From Crateriforma conspicua (lineage in GTDB: Bacteria; Planctomycetota; Planctomycetia; Pirellulales; Pirellulaceae), in assembly GCF_007752935.1 (NCBI RefSeq), contig NZ_CP036319.1:4754501-4818500 (forward strand): a stretch of 64,000 nucleotides of DNA, written 5' to 3'. How positions within the stretch are numbered: the first letter of the stretch is position 1; every line of letters starts with the position of its first letter. Made by a program: the position numbers and the translations under genes. Below are positions 1-7,375 of the stretch, in pieces. The notes beneath the pieces are model-generated. The model worked only from the letters and a program-made list of their open reading frames with translations. It made no database searches and was not told the DNA's origin.

Positions 1-872
1 CACTGGACGGGCGTTTCATCGCTGCGGAACCGCAAACCATCGATCGTCGGGCACTGGAATGCCCAGCGTTGAAGTCCGGTCCAGATTTCCCGGAAACCAC
101 CCTGCGGTGGCACGGTCAATCCCTTCGCGGACCGCAACCTTCATGGGCACCAGCTAAATCGCTGTAACGGCCAGGGCGGTTCGTGTAACGGGGTGTTTCG
201 GCAAAGCATCGCGGCGGCGATGCGAAAAATCGTTATCACCGTCAAGGTTTGACAGGACCACGCGGTCTCAAAGGACGTCCTACGTAGAATCGCGTCACAC
301 CGGCCCATGTCCACGCAAACTGAAACCGAACGAACGATTTTTGCATGCTTTCCCCCATTGGGACGCGGCAGAAAGACCTTCGGTTCCACGACGGGCATCG
401 GCTTTGCGAAATCCTCATCTGATGTTTCGGCGTCTGGGGGACCACGCATTCGCGGTGCTCGCCGGGGCGTGGCGACGGTCGATCACCGCGGCTGGACGGG
501 TCCGGGACGGCCGGGCGACACCCGACTGGCGAGTGCGAAACGCCGGTCAGGGCACGAAAAAAGGCGAGGCCGATCCCGAAGGACCGACCCCGCCTCGCAC
601 GGGGGGACACTTATTATTCTCTCGTTGTTTCGTCATGGTGGCCCGTGCGTCGTGTCCCTCGCACACCAGTAACGGTAGTCCGATTCCGTCCCGACGTACG
701 CGCCATCAAGATGGTTTCTGCTCAATCCCATCCCAACCCCCGGTCGACTTTGACCAACACGACGGTTGTAGCGATCGCAGCGACTTTCAAAGAACGCGGA
801 CCTTGAAAGAACGCGATCACGCCCCGCGTTGCCATCCGACCGCTGCCGCGCCGCCTCTGCCAGGCCTTCGAC
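1..872. other. Left-edge region without a secure gene
   Basis: No convincing complete gene is visible. At the edge two mutually exclusive partial frames are open. One is a plus-strand frame from base 3 to a TAA at 165-167, which could be the 3-prime end of a gene entering the window. The other is a minus-strand frame starting at a GTG at 113 (or a TTG at 119) and leaving the window, with an AAGGG-like ribosome-binding stretch just upstream. The minus frame has the more coding-like third-position GC by eye. The rest holds a leftward terminator (556-598), and a 10-base direct repeat (789-798 and 806-815, period 17) just before the PIG-L start. Longer frames here are low-complexity, Arg/Pro-rich and look like chance frames. 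Confidence 0.4.
556..598 (-). terminator. Leftward rho-independent terminator
   Basis: On the minus strand GCGAGGC (598-592) pairs with GCCTCGC (570-564). The middle of the hairpin contains a second stem closed by a UUCG tetraloop, and the structure is followed by a run of six T. There is no T run on the plus side, so it reads leftwards. No gene on the minus strand is evident immediately to its right, so the transcript it ends is unknown. Confidence 0.65.
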
Positions 873-1592
873 ATGAATGATTCACCGCCCCTGGACGTCG
901 TCGCCGTTGCCGCCCACCCGGACGACGTGGAAGTCGCCTGCGGCGCAACGCTGGCCAAACTGGTTCGCCAAGGCTATCGCGTCGGGATCATCGATTTGAC
1001 CGACGGTGAACCGACGCCCCATTGCCCATCGCCGGAGGTCCGGGCGGCCGAGGCCCGGGCGGCCGCCGAAACACTGGGCGTCCAGGTCCGGATCCAGCTG
1101 GGGCTGCCCAACCGCAGGCTGATGGACGGATTCGATGCTCGCGTCGCACTTGCAAAACAGTTTCGGATCCACCGTCCACGCATCGTCATCGGCTTTGGCG
1201 ACGCCACCCCGACCGCGTCGCCGGACCACTGGCAAGCCAAACTGATCACCGACGCAGCCGTCTTTTACAGTCGGCTGACCAAGTGGGACCAGCATTTTGA
1301 CGGCCTGCCCGTCCATGCGGTCCGCCGCCAGCTGTATTTCCGCCTGGCCTTGGAACCCGACACGATCGCCGGCCATTCCCATCATTTGCTGGTCGATGTG
1401 GCCGCAACGCTGCAACAGAAAATCGACGCCATCCTTTGCTACCAAAGCCAATTCGCCCACAAACCGGCGATCGAATCACGCATCCGCGCCGCCGCTCTGG
1501 TCACCGGCAGCCTGGCAGGGGTCGATGCCGCCGAATCGTTCGTCGCCGTCCGGCCGGTGGCCGTGGACGACCTGGTCACCACCGTCCTGTAG
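873..1592 (+). CDS. PIG-L family N-deacetylase, BshB1-like
   Basis: A 239-residue zinc-dependent deacetylase of the PIG-L/LmbE fold. This family removes acetyl groups from GlcNAc-type sugars; the BshB branch makes glucosamine-malate for bacillithiol. The N-terminal AHPDDVE motif (residues 14-20) supplies the zinc ligands His15 and Asp18 and the catalytic-base Asp17. A second site, SPDHWQA, matches the family's PDH motif and should supply another histidine. Length is normal for BshB1. It starts at ATG with no strong ribosome-binding site and stands alone, about 170 bases before the pilus locus. The fold is secure. Bacillithiol as the pathway is inferred from similarity; other GlcNAc-like substrates are possible because no bshA or bshC lies nearby. 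Confidence 0.8.
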   Translation: MNDSPPLDVVAVAAHPDDVEVACGATLAKLVRQGYRVGIIDLTDGEPTPHCPSPEVRAAEARAAAETLGVQVRIQLGLPNRRLMDGFDARVALAKQFRIHRPRIVIGFGDATPTASPDHWQAKLITDAAVFYSRLTKWDQHFDGLPVHAVRRQLYFRLALEPDTIAGHSHHLLVDVAATLQQKIDAILCYQSQFAHKPAIESRIRAAALVTGSLAGVDAAESFVAVRPVAVDDLVTTVL

Positions 1593-1763
1593 ACCAACCG
1601 GCGGCCCGCCGAACCGGACCCTGTGGCGGGAATAGGGCCGGTAAAACTCGCTATCTGACACCGGTCTGTTATCTTAGGACATTGACGCGATCCATCCGCG
1701 ACGCGTCTCTTTTCCGTCCACTCTCTCGCTCCACCCTCTCTTTCCGGGACGAAGACTAACACG

Positions 1764-3524
1764 ATGAGCCAAGCCGCCATGGACTTCACCCATCTGCTGA
1801 TCAAACGCGGCATCATCAGTGCCGAGCAGCTGGCCGAAGCGGAACAGATCGCCAAGGATACCGATCAAGACGTCGGCGACGTGTTGGTAAAATCGGAATA
1901 CGCCGCCCCCGAGGACGTGGCTCGAGCACTGGCGGATTTCCACAAAATCCCCTTTGTCGACCTACGCGAAACCCGGATCCCGGAAAACGTCATCGAACTG
2001 GTCCCCGAATCGGTGGCCCGGGAAAACACGGTCATCCCGTACAGCGAAGAAGACGGGGCACTGCAAATCCTGATCGCCGACCCGTTCGACCTGGAAACGA
2101 TCGAAAAACTGCGTTTCATCCTGAACCGAAAGATCGAAACCGCGATCGCGCCACGGGAATCGATCAACGGTGCGATCAACCAGTATTACGGCCAGGTCGA
2201 AGGTGAATCGGCCGACAGTATGCTGCAGGAATTCACCGACACGGCCATCGACTTCACCGAAACCGAGGGCGAAGACGGTGGCGGCGGGGAAGAAGTCGTC
2301 GACGACGGCAGCGCCCCGGTCATCCGGCTGGTCAACTTGATGATCCAAGAAGCGGTCCAATTGCGGGCCAGCGACATCCACGTCGAACCCTTCGAGGACC
2401 GTGTCCGGATCCGTTATCGAATTGACGGCGTTTGTGTGGAGAGGGAAAACGCCCCCCGGCGGATGCTGTCGGCCATCATTGCCCGCATCAAGATCCTGTC
2501 GAAGATCGACATCAGCGAAAAGCGACGCCCCACGGACGGGCGGATCAAAATCACGGTCGGCGACAAGCAGCTGGACCTGCGAGTCAGCATCATCCCGACC
2601 AACCACGGCCAATCCTGCGTGATGCGGCTGCTGGACAAGGACAACATCAAGGTCGGCGTCCGCCAGCTGGGTCTGTCCCAGCGTGACTATCGCAACTTCA
2701 ACGGCCTGATCCGCCGCCCCAACGGAATCGTCTTGGTGACCGGCCCGACGGGATCGGGGAAGACCACGACACTGTACGCGGCACTGAACGCGCTGAACCG
2801 CCCGGACCGCAAGATCATCACCGCCGAAGACCCGGTGGAGTACTACCTGCCGGGGATCAACCAGGTGGAAGTCCGGCACAACATCGGACTGGACTTCGCC
2901 CGCATCATTCGGGCGATGCTGCGCCAGGCCCCCAACATCATCCTGGTCGGCGAAATGCGGGATCACGAGACCGCATCGATGGGAATCCAGGCTTCACTGA
3001 CGGGACACTTGGTTTTCAGTACACTGCACACGAACGATGCGCCCAGTGCCATCAGTCGAATGGTGGACATCGGTGTACCTGGCTACATGGTCGCCAGCAG
3101 CGTCATCGCCGTGCTGGCCCAGCGGCTGGTGCGGACGATTTGCCCGCGCTGCAAGACCCGATGGACCCCGCCGGAAAGCCTGATCGCCGACAGCGGGCTG
3201 CCGCCGGAAATGGTCAAGCAGGCGGAGTTCGCCAAGGGCAAGGGATGCACCTACTGCGGCAAGTCGGGCTACCGCGGACGGCTCGGCATTTACGAACTGA
3301 TGCTGATCAACAACAAGCTTCGCGAGAAGATGTTCAAGGGCGCCGCGACCAATGAAATCCGGGAACTTGCGATCGAAAACGGCATGTCCACGCTATACGC
3401 CGACGGCATGCTGAAAGTGATTCGTGGGATCACCAGCTTCGAAGAGGTCTACCGGGTCGCCAAGCGAACCGAGCAAGAACAGCTGGCGATGAGCCACATC
3501 GTCAAGGACCTGGCTTCGCTGTAA
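1764..3524 (+). CDS. GspE/PilB-type assembly ATPase, copy 1
   Basis: A 586-residue hexameric secretion ATPase that should power pseudopilus or pilus extension at the inner face of the membrane. An N-terminal MshEN-type domain (about 1-160) is followed by an acidic linker with a Gly/Glu-rich stretch near 170-180. The ATPase core has Walker A GPTGSGKTT at 327-335, the Asp-box region AEDPVEY, a Walker B region ILVGEMRD and the His-box FSTLHTND. Four cysteines in two CxxC pairs (Cys460/463 and Cys495/498) form the GspE/PilB zinc-binding element. It is the first gene of the pilus locus. Note GEMRD in place of the commoner GEIRD. Whether it is GspE or PilB cannot be decided from sequence alone. Confidence 0.92.
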   Translation: MSQAAMDFTHLLIKRGIISAEQLAEAEQIAKDTDQDVGDVLVKSEYAAPEDVARALADFHKIPFVDLRETRIPENVIELVPESVARENTVIPYSEEDGALQILIADPFDLETIEKLRFILNRKIETAIAPRESINGAINQYYGQVEGESADSMLQEFTDTAIDFTETEGEDGGGGEEVVDDGSAPVIRLVNLMIQEAVQLRASDIHVEPFEDRVRIRYRIDGVCVERENAPRRMLSAIIARIKILSKIDISEKRRPTDGRIKITVGDKQLDLRVSIIPTNHGQSCVMRLLDKDNIKVGVRQLGLSQRDYRNFNGLIRRPNGIVLVTGPTGSGKTTTLYAALNALNRPDRKIITAEDPVEYYLPGINQVEVRHNIGLDFARIIRAMLRQAPNIILVGEMRDHETASMGIQASLTGHLVFSTLHTNDAPSAISRMVDIGVPGYMVASSVIAVLAQRLVRTICPRCKTRWTPPESLIADSGLPPEMVKQAEFAKGKGCTYCGKSGYRGRLGIYELMLINNKLREKMFKGAATNEIRELAIENGMSTLYADGMLKVIRGITSFEEVYRVAKRTEQEQLAMSHIVKDLASL

Positions 3525-3911
3525 CCAGCGGCCCACCCCCCGGCACGAGACCGACGACGGCGACCACCCACCATCTTGGCAACCCCTGAGGTCCCAAAAG
3601 AACCGGACGCGGCCGCCCGAAAGCTTGGCGACAACACAGAACCGCCCGAATGGGCGGGTTCATAAATCCGCACCTAACCCGCGTGAAACCGGCGGGTTTC
3701 TTTGAAAAGCGGAATTTTGCTGCGATAATGGCTGTCAGACGGGCGAACCCGCCGGCTAGTGCGGCGGAATTCCCCTTCACACCCTTTTCACTTTTCCCCG
3801 CCTTTCCTTGGCCGATCCCGTCGGGTCACCCACGGAAGCCAATCCGGCGGGGCTATTCCTGATCCCGAGCGGCCCGGATGGCCGCTCCACCGCCCAAAGA
3901 GACGAATCGTC
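3525..3911 (+). promoter_or_regulatory. Gap with three tandem GC-rich hairpins before pilT
   Basis: This gap between the first ATPase and pilT holds three adjacent inverted repeats. The first spans 3639-3661 (GAACC-GCCC, loop GAAT, GGGCGGGTTC, one bulge). The second spans 3676-3698 (AACCCGC, 9-base loop, GCGGGTT, then TCTTTG). The third has CCGCCG and CGGCGG arms near 3749-3767. The second is the most terminator-like, though its T run is poor. They may terminate or attenuate transcription between gspE and pilT, or form a leader structure for pilT. No clear promoter box was recognised. Confidence 0.4.
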
Positions 3912-5021
3912 ATGGCAACCGTGTTGATCGACAAACTGTTGCAGGCCGCCATTAAGCAGGGCGTCAGCGACATTCACATCGTCGTCGGTCAACCGCCCGT
4001 ATTCCGCTTGCACGGCCGAATGCGGAAGCTGGAAACCAAAACACTGGACGCCGAAGACGCCGTCGCGCTGATGAAAAGCATCACGCCGGAACGGTGCCAA
4101 CGGGAACTGCAAGAGACAGGAAGTACGGACTTCGGGTTCGCGTTTGGCGAACTGGCACGTTTCCGGGTGTCGGTGTTCAAACAGCGCGGTTTCATTTCGA
4201 TGGTGCTGCGTCAGATCCCCAACGACAAGCTGACACCCGAACAACTGGGATTGCCCGAAAGCGTCGTCAAACTGGTGCACCGCCCGCGGGGCCTGTTCCT
4301 GGTGACCGGGCCGACCGGTTCGGGGAAATCAACGACGCTGGCTTCGCTGATTCACCTGCTGAACGAAACGGTCGACCACCACATCATCACGATCGAAGAC
4401 CCGATCGAGTTCTATCACGACCACATCAAGAGCACGATCAACCAGCGTGAAGTCGGCGTGGACGTGCCGAGTTTCTCCGAAGCGATTCGGCGGGCATTGC
4501 GGCAAGACCCCGACGTGATCCTGGTCGGCGAGCTTCGTGACTTGGAAACGATCGAAGCGGCGATCAGTGCGGCGGAAACGGGGCACATCGTGTTCGGCAC
4601 GCTGCACACCAACAGTGCCCAAGGCACGGTCAACCGAATCATCGACGCGTTCCCCGGGAACCTGCAGGATCAGATCCGAACCCAGTTGGCCAGTTCGCTG
4701 ATCGGCGTGGTCGCCCAGACCCTGTTGCCTCGAATCGGCGGCGGTCGCTGTGCGGCCTACGAAGTCTTGGTGGTCACTCCCGGGGTGTCGAACCTGATTC
4801 GTGAAAACAAGACCTTCCGAATCAACAGTTCGATCCAGACCGGTGCCAAGTTTGGCATGCAGCTGATGGACGACGCTTTGTTCAACCACTGGAAAGCGGA
4901 AAAGGTCACGGTCGAAGACGCCTTGGCCAAAGCCCACCGTCCGGACGACTTGGCCCGCCGTATTGTCCAGGCTCGTAAGGGCCTTGGCGACGAAGCGATG
5001 CCCGTCGGGGAAGACGACTGA
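3912..5021 (+). CDS. pilT: PilT-type twitching/retraction ATPase
   Basis: A 369-residue PilT/PilU-family ATPase that normally depolymerises type IV pili. I place the start at ATG 3912 because the protein then opens with the typical PilT segment (LLQAAIKQGVSDIHI) and has the usual length; the open frame extends 51 codons further upstream without family-like sequence. Walker A GPTGSGKST is at 133-141, followed by the Asp-box (TIEDPIEFYH), the Walker B region ILVGELRD and the His-box GTLHTNSA. There are no zinc cysteines, unlike the flanking GspE-type ATPases. A retraction motor is characteristic of type IV pili rather than classical type II secretion. It lies between the two extension ATPases. 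Confidence 0.9.
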   Translation: MATVLIDKLLQAAIKQGVSDIHIVVGQPPVFRLHGRMRKLETKTLDAEDAVALMKSITPERCQRELQETGSTDFGFAFGELARFRVSVFKQRGFISMVLRQIPNDKLTPEQLGLPESVVKLVHRPRGLFLVTGPTGSGKSTTLASLIHLLNETVDHHIITIEDPIEFYHDHIKSTINQREVGVDVPSFSEAIRRALRQDPDVILVGELRDLETIEAAISAAETGHIVFGTLHTNSAQGTVNRIIDAFPGNLQDQIRTQLASSLIGVVAQTLLPRIGGGRCAAYEVLVVTPGVSNLIRENKTFRINSSIQTGAKFGMQLMDDALFNHWKAEKVTVEDALAKAHRPDDLARRIVQARKGLGDEAMPVGEDD

Positions 5022-5074
5022 TCGACACCTTGAAACATTCCCACACGCTCTTTCGCTAACCGCTAGTCGCCCCC

Positions 5075-6787
5075 ATGGCCACACGCCGCATCGGACAGAT
5101 CCTTGTCGACCTCGGTTTCATGACCGACGAACAATTGGAATCCGTTCTCGCCGAACAAGAACAGCAACCCGGCGCCCTGTTCGGCAAGGTCGCCGAGGAA
5201 ATGACGTTGATCACCGACGAGCAGCTGGCCCAAGCGCTCGCCGAACAAATGGGCATGCAAACGGTGTCGCTGGGCGATGCCAATTTGGCCCCGGAGTTGT
5301 TGGAAAAGATCTCCGAAACGATGGCCCAGCTGTATCGCGTCATTCCGATCGCCTTTGAAGACAACCGGCTGACCGTGGCCACATGCGATCCGCAAAACCT
5401 GACGATCCAAGACGAATTGCGGACGTTCCTGGGCATGGAAATCGGCATGGTCGTGGCCACCGAGCACGACGTGCTGCAGGCGATCGAAAAGCATTATGAC
5501 AGCGAATCGGAAAGCGTCGAAAAGCTGGTCGCCGAACTGGCCGAAGACGAAGAACTGAAAGCGTCGATCAGCGCGCTGGACAACGAAAAGTTCAACATCA
5601 CCGATGCCGAGGCTTTGGCCGATTCGGCGCCGGTCCGAAAGCTGTTGAACATGGTGTTGCTGCTGGCCATCAAGGACCACGCCAGCGACATCCACTTTGA
5701 ACCGTTCGAAGACGAGTTTCGGATTCGGATCAAGGCCGAAGGCGTGCTGTACGAAATGGTCCCGCCGCCGCGTCACCTTGCATTCGCGATCACGACGCGG
5801 ATCAAAGTGATGGCGGACTTGGACATCGCCGAACGCCGCATGCCCCAAGACGGCCGAATCGAATTGATGGTCGGTGGTCACCCGGTCGACCTTCGCGTCA
5901 GCGTGTTGCCGACGATCTTTGGCGAAAGCGTCGTCATGCGGGTGCTGGACCGTAGCGTCGTGAACCTGTCCCTGGACAACGTGGGAATGGACGAAGCGAC
6001 GATCGCGAATTTTCGCAAAGCGATCGACCGCCCCAACGGCATCGTGCTGGTGACCGGCCCCACGGGTTCGGGCAAAACGACCACCCTGTATTCGGCGCTG
6101 ACCGAACTGAACGACATCAAAGACAAATTGATCACGACCGAAGACCCGGTCGAATACGACATCGACGGCATCATCCAGATCCCGATCGATAGCGCCGTGG
6201 GCGTCACGTTCGCAAGCTGTCTGCGGGCCATCCTGCGACAAGACCCCGACACGATCCTGGTCGGCGAGATCCGTGATTTGGAGACGGCCGAAATCGCCAT
6301 TCAAGCTTCGCTGACCGGGCACTTGGTCTTCAGCACGTTGCACACCAACAGTGCCCCCGCCACGGTGACGCGGCTGAAAGATATGGGCATCCAAGCGTTC
6401 ATGATTTGCGCGACGGTCGAAGCGATCCTGGCCCAACGATTGGTGCGGCGAATCTGTTCGAAGTGTCGCGAGGAAACCGATGTCAGCAACGAGATGCTGC
6501 GTGACCTGGGCGTCAACCGCGAAGCAGTCGAAGGCACAACGTTTTATAAGGGCGTCGGATGCGAACAGTGCAACAACACCGGGTACAAAGGCCGCGTGGC
6601 GTTGTTCGAATTGATGCTGCTGAACGACACGATCCGTGAAATGGTTTTGGGCAACGCATCGACCGACGAGATCCGCGACGAAGCGGCCCGCAACGGCATG
6701 ATCCCGCTACGCGATTACGGCATGAACATGGCGTCCCAAGGCGTCACCACCCTCGACGAAGTCCTCCGCGAAACGGTGGAGGAATAG
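5075..6787 (+). CDS. GspE/PilB-type assembly ATPase, copy 2
   Basis: A 570-residue second extension-type ATPase, clearly related to copy 1 but diverged. An N-terminal MshEN-like region (about 1-150) is followed by an acidic coiled linker. The core carries Walker A GPTGSGKTT at 328-336, TTEDPVEYD, ILVGEIRD and FSTLHTNSA. The zinc cysteines are Cys461/464 and Cys496/499. It has the canonical GEIRD where copy 1 has GEMRD. It starts at ATG 5075, 53 bases after pilT. Two extension motors beside one retraction motor suggest either two filaments sharing a locus or a motor pair for one machine. The family call is secure; the division of labour is unknown. Confidence 0.92.
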   Translation: MATRRIGQILVDLGFMTDEQLESVLAEQEQQPGALFGKVAEEMTLITDEQLAQALAEQMGMQTVSLGDANLAPELLEKISETMAQLYRVIPIAFEDNRLTVATCDPQNLTIQDELRTFLGMEIGMVVATEHDVLQAIEKHYDSESESVEKLVAELAEDEELKASISALDNEKFNITDAEALADSAPVRKLLNMVLLLAIKDHASDIHFEPFEDEFRIRIKAEGVLYEMVPPPRHLAFAITTRIKVMADLDIAERRMPQDGRIELMVGGHPVDLRVSVLPTIFGESVVMRVLDRSVVNLSLDNVGMDEATIANFRKAIDRPNGIVLVTGPTGSGKTTTLYSALTELNDIKDKLITTEDPVEYDIDGIIQIPIDSAVGVTFASCLRAILRQDPDTILVGEIRDLETAEIAIQASLTGHLVFSTLHTNSAPATVTRLKDMGIQAFMICATVEAILAQRLVRRICSKCREETDVSNEMLRDLGVNREAVEGTTFYKGVGCEQCNNTGYKGRVALFELMLLNDTIREMVLGNASTDEIRDEAARNGMIPLRDYGMNMASQGVTTLDEVLRETVEE

Positions 6788-6789
6788 GG

Positions 6790-6833
6790 GCCTGTCGGGT
6801 CACCTGGAAAACAGGTCACAGGCAGCGTTCCCA
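6790..6833 (+). repeat. Nested hairpin just after gspE copy 2
   Basis: Starting two bases after the stop codon, GCCTGT (6790-6795) pairs with ACAGGC (6828-6833). Inside it ACCTG and CAGGT form a second stem around a GAAAA loop. There is no T run after it, so it is not an ordinary terminator. Part of it (6794-6807) also matches, in inverse orientation and imperfectly, a stretch beyond the next gene at 7333-7345. Confidence 0.4.
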
Positions 6834-6863
6834 GATGGTCCGGCGGGAAGATTGACGGACACG

Positions 6864-7295
6864 ATGGCCCAAACCTACGAAGACTTAGAAGTTTGGAAAC
6901 GCGCATGCCGGATAGCGGTTTACGTGTACCAATCCTTTGATCGAAAACAACCGTGGGGTCTGCAAGACCAGATGCAGCGTTCCGCAGTTTCGATCGCATC
7001 CAATATTGCCGAAGGCTACGAACGAACCACCAAAGATTTCATTCGCTTTCTGACCATCGCCAAGGGTTCAGCCGCCGAGTTGCGGACCCAGGCTTTGATC
7101 GCCGGAAAGGTCAACGAGTTGAAATCAGAACAAGCCAAACACATCGCGGATGAAGCGAAGGTTTTGTCCAAGATGTTGCAGTCATTGATCCAATACCGAT
7201 CCACGCAGATTCGGGAATCTGCAGAAGACTACGCGTTTTCACCGGGTGACGGATCTTTGCGGACTTCATCCGGCGACAAACCGGAACAGTCTTGA
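6864..7295 (+). CDS. Four-helix-bundle protein of the 23S rRNA intervening-sequence (S23) family
   Basis: A 143-residue protein of the S23/IVP four-helix-bundle family. It opens with the typical segment YEDLEVWKRA, has the hallmark QMQRSAVSIASNIAEGYER, and continues with the third and fourth amphipathic helices. A family member (Avd) acts as an accessory protein in diversity-generating retroelements, but no reverse transcriptase is seen here. An upstream TTG (6852) is in frame; I prefer ATG 6864 because family members begin close to the YEDL segment. The last 25 or so residues are a polar tail beyond the usual length. It sits between gspE and gspF genes in the same direction, which is unusual. 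Its function in this context is unknown. Confidence 0.85.
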   Translation: MAQTYEDLEVWKRACRIAVYVYQSFDRKQPWGLQDQMQRSAVSIASNIAEGYERTTKDFIRFLTIAKGSAAELRTQALIAGKVNELKSEQAKHIADEAKVLSKMLQSLIQYRSTQIRESAEDYAFSPGDGSLRTSSGDKPEQS

Positions 7296-7375
7296 ATCAA
7301 GCCGGCATGACGAAATGTCTTATGCCCGTGAACCAGTAACCTGACGACCTTTTCCCTTCTTCGCGAAGCGAAGTC

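Noticed and set aside
722-875. Minus-strand frame of about 50 codons overlapping the PIG-L start
   Set aside because: No ribosome-binding site and it overlaps a clear gene; kept only as an alternative for the transcript ending at 556.
1962-2966. Long minus-strand frame opposite the first ATPase
   Set aside because: It is antisense to a well-supported ATPase with full motifs. Its translation has no domain signal and a composition typical of shadows in GC-rich genes.
3759-3911. Upstream extension of PilT
   Set aside because: Its translation is Pro/Arg-rich and unlike PilT, while ATG 3912 gives the family N-terminus.
5063-6436. Long minus-strand frame of 457 codons opposite the second ATPase
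   Set aside because: Arg/Asp/Gln-rich antisense shadow of a gene with intact Walker, zinc and His-box motifs.
6864-7295. Diversity-generating retroelement based on the Avd-like gene
   Set aside because: There is no reverse transcriptase, template repeat or variable repeat in the neighbourhood.
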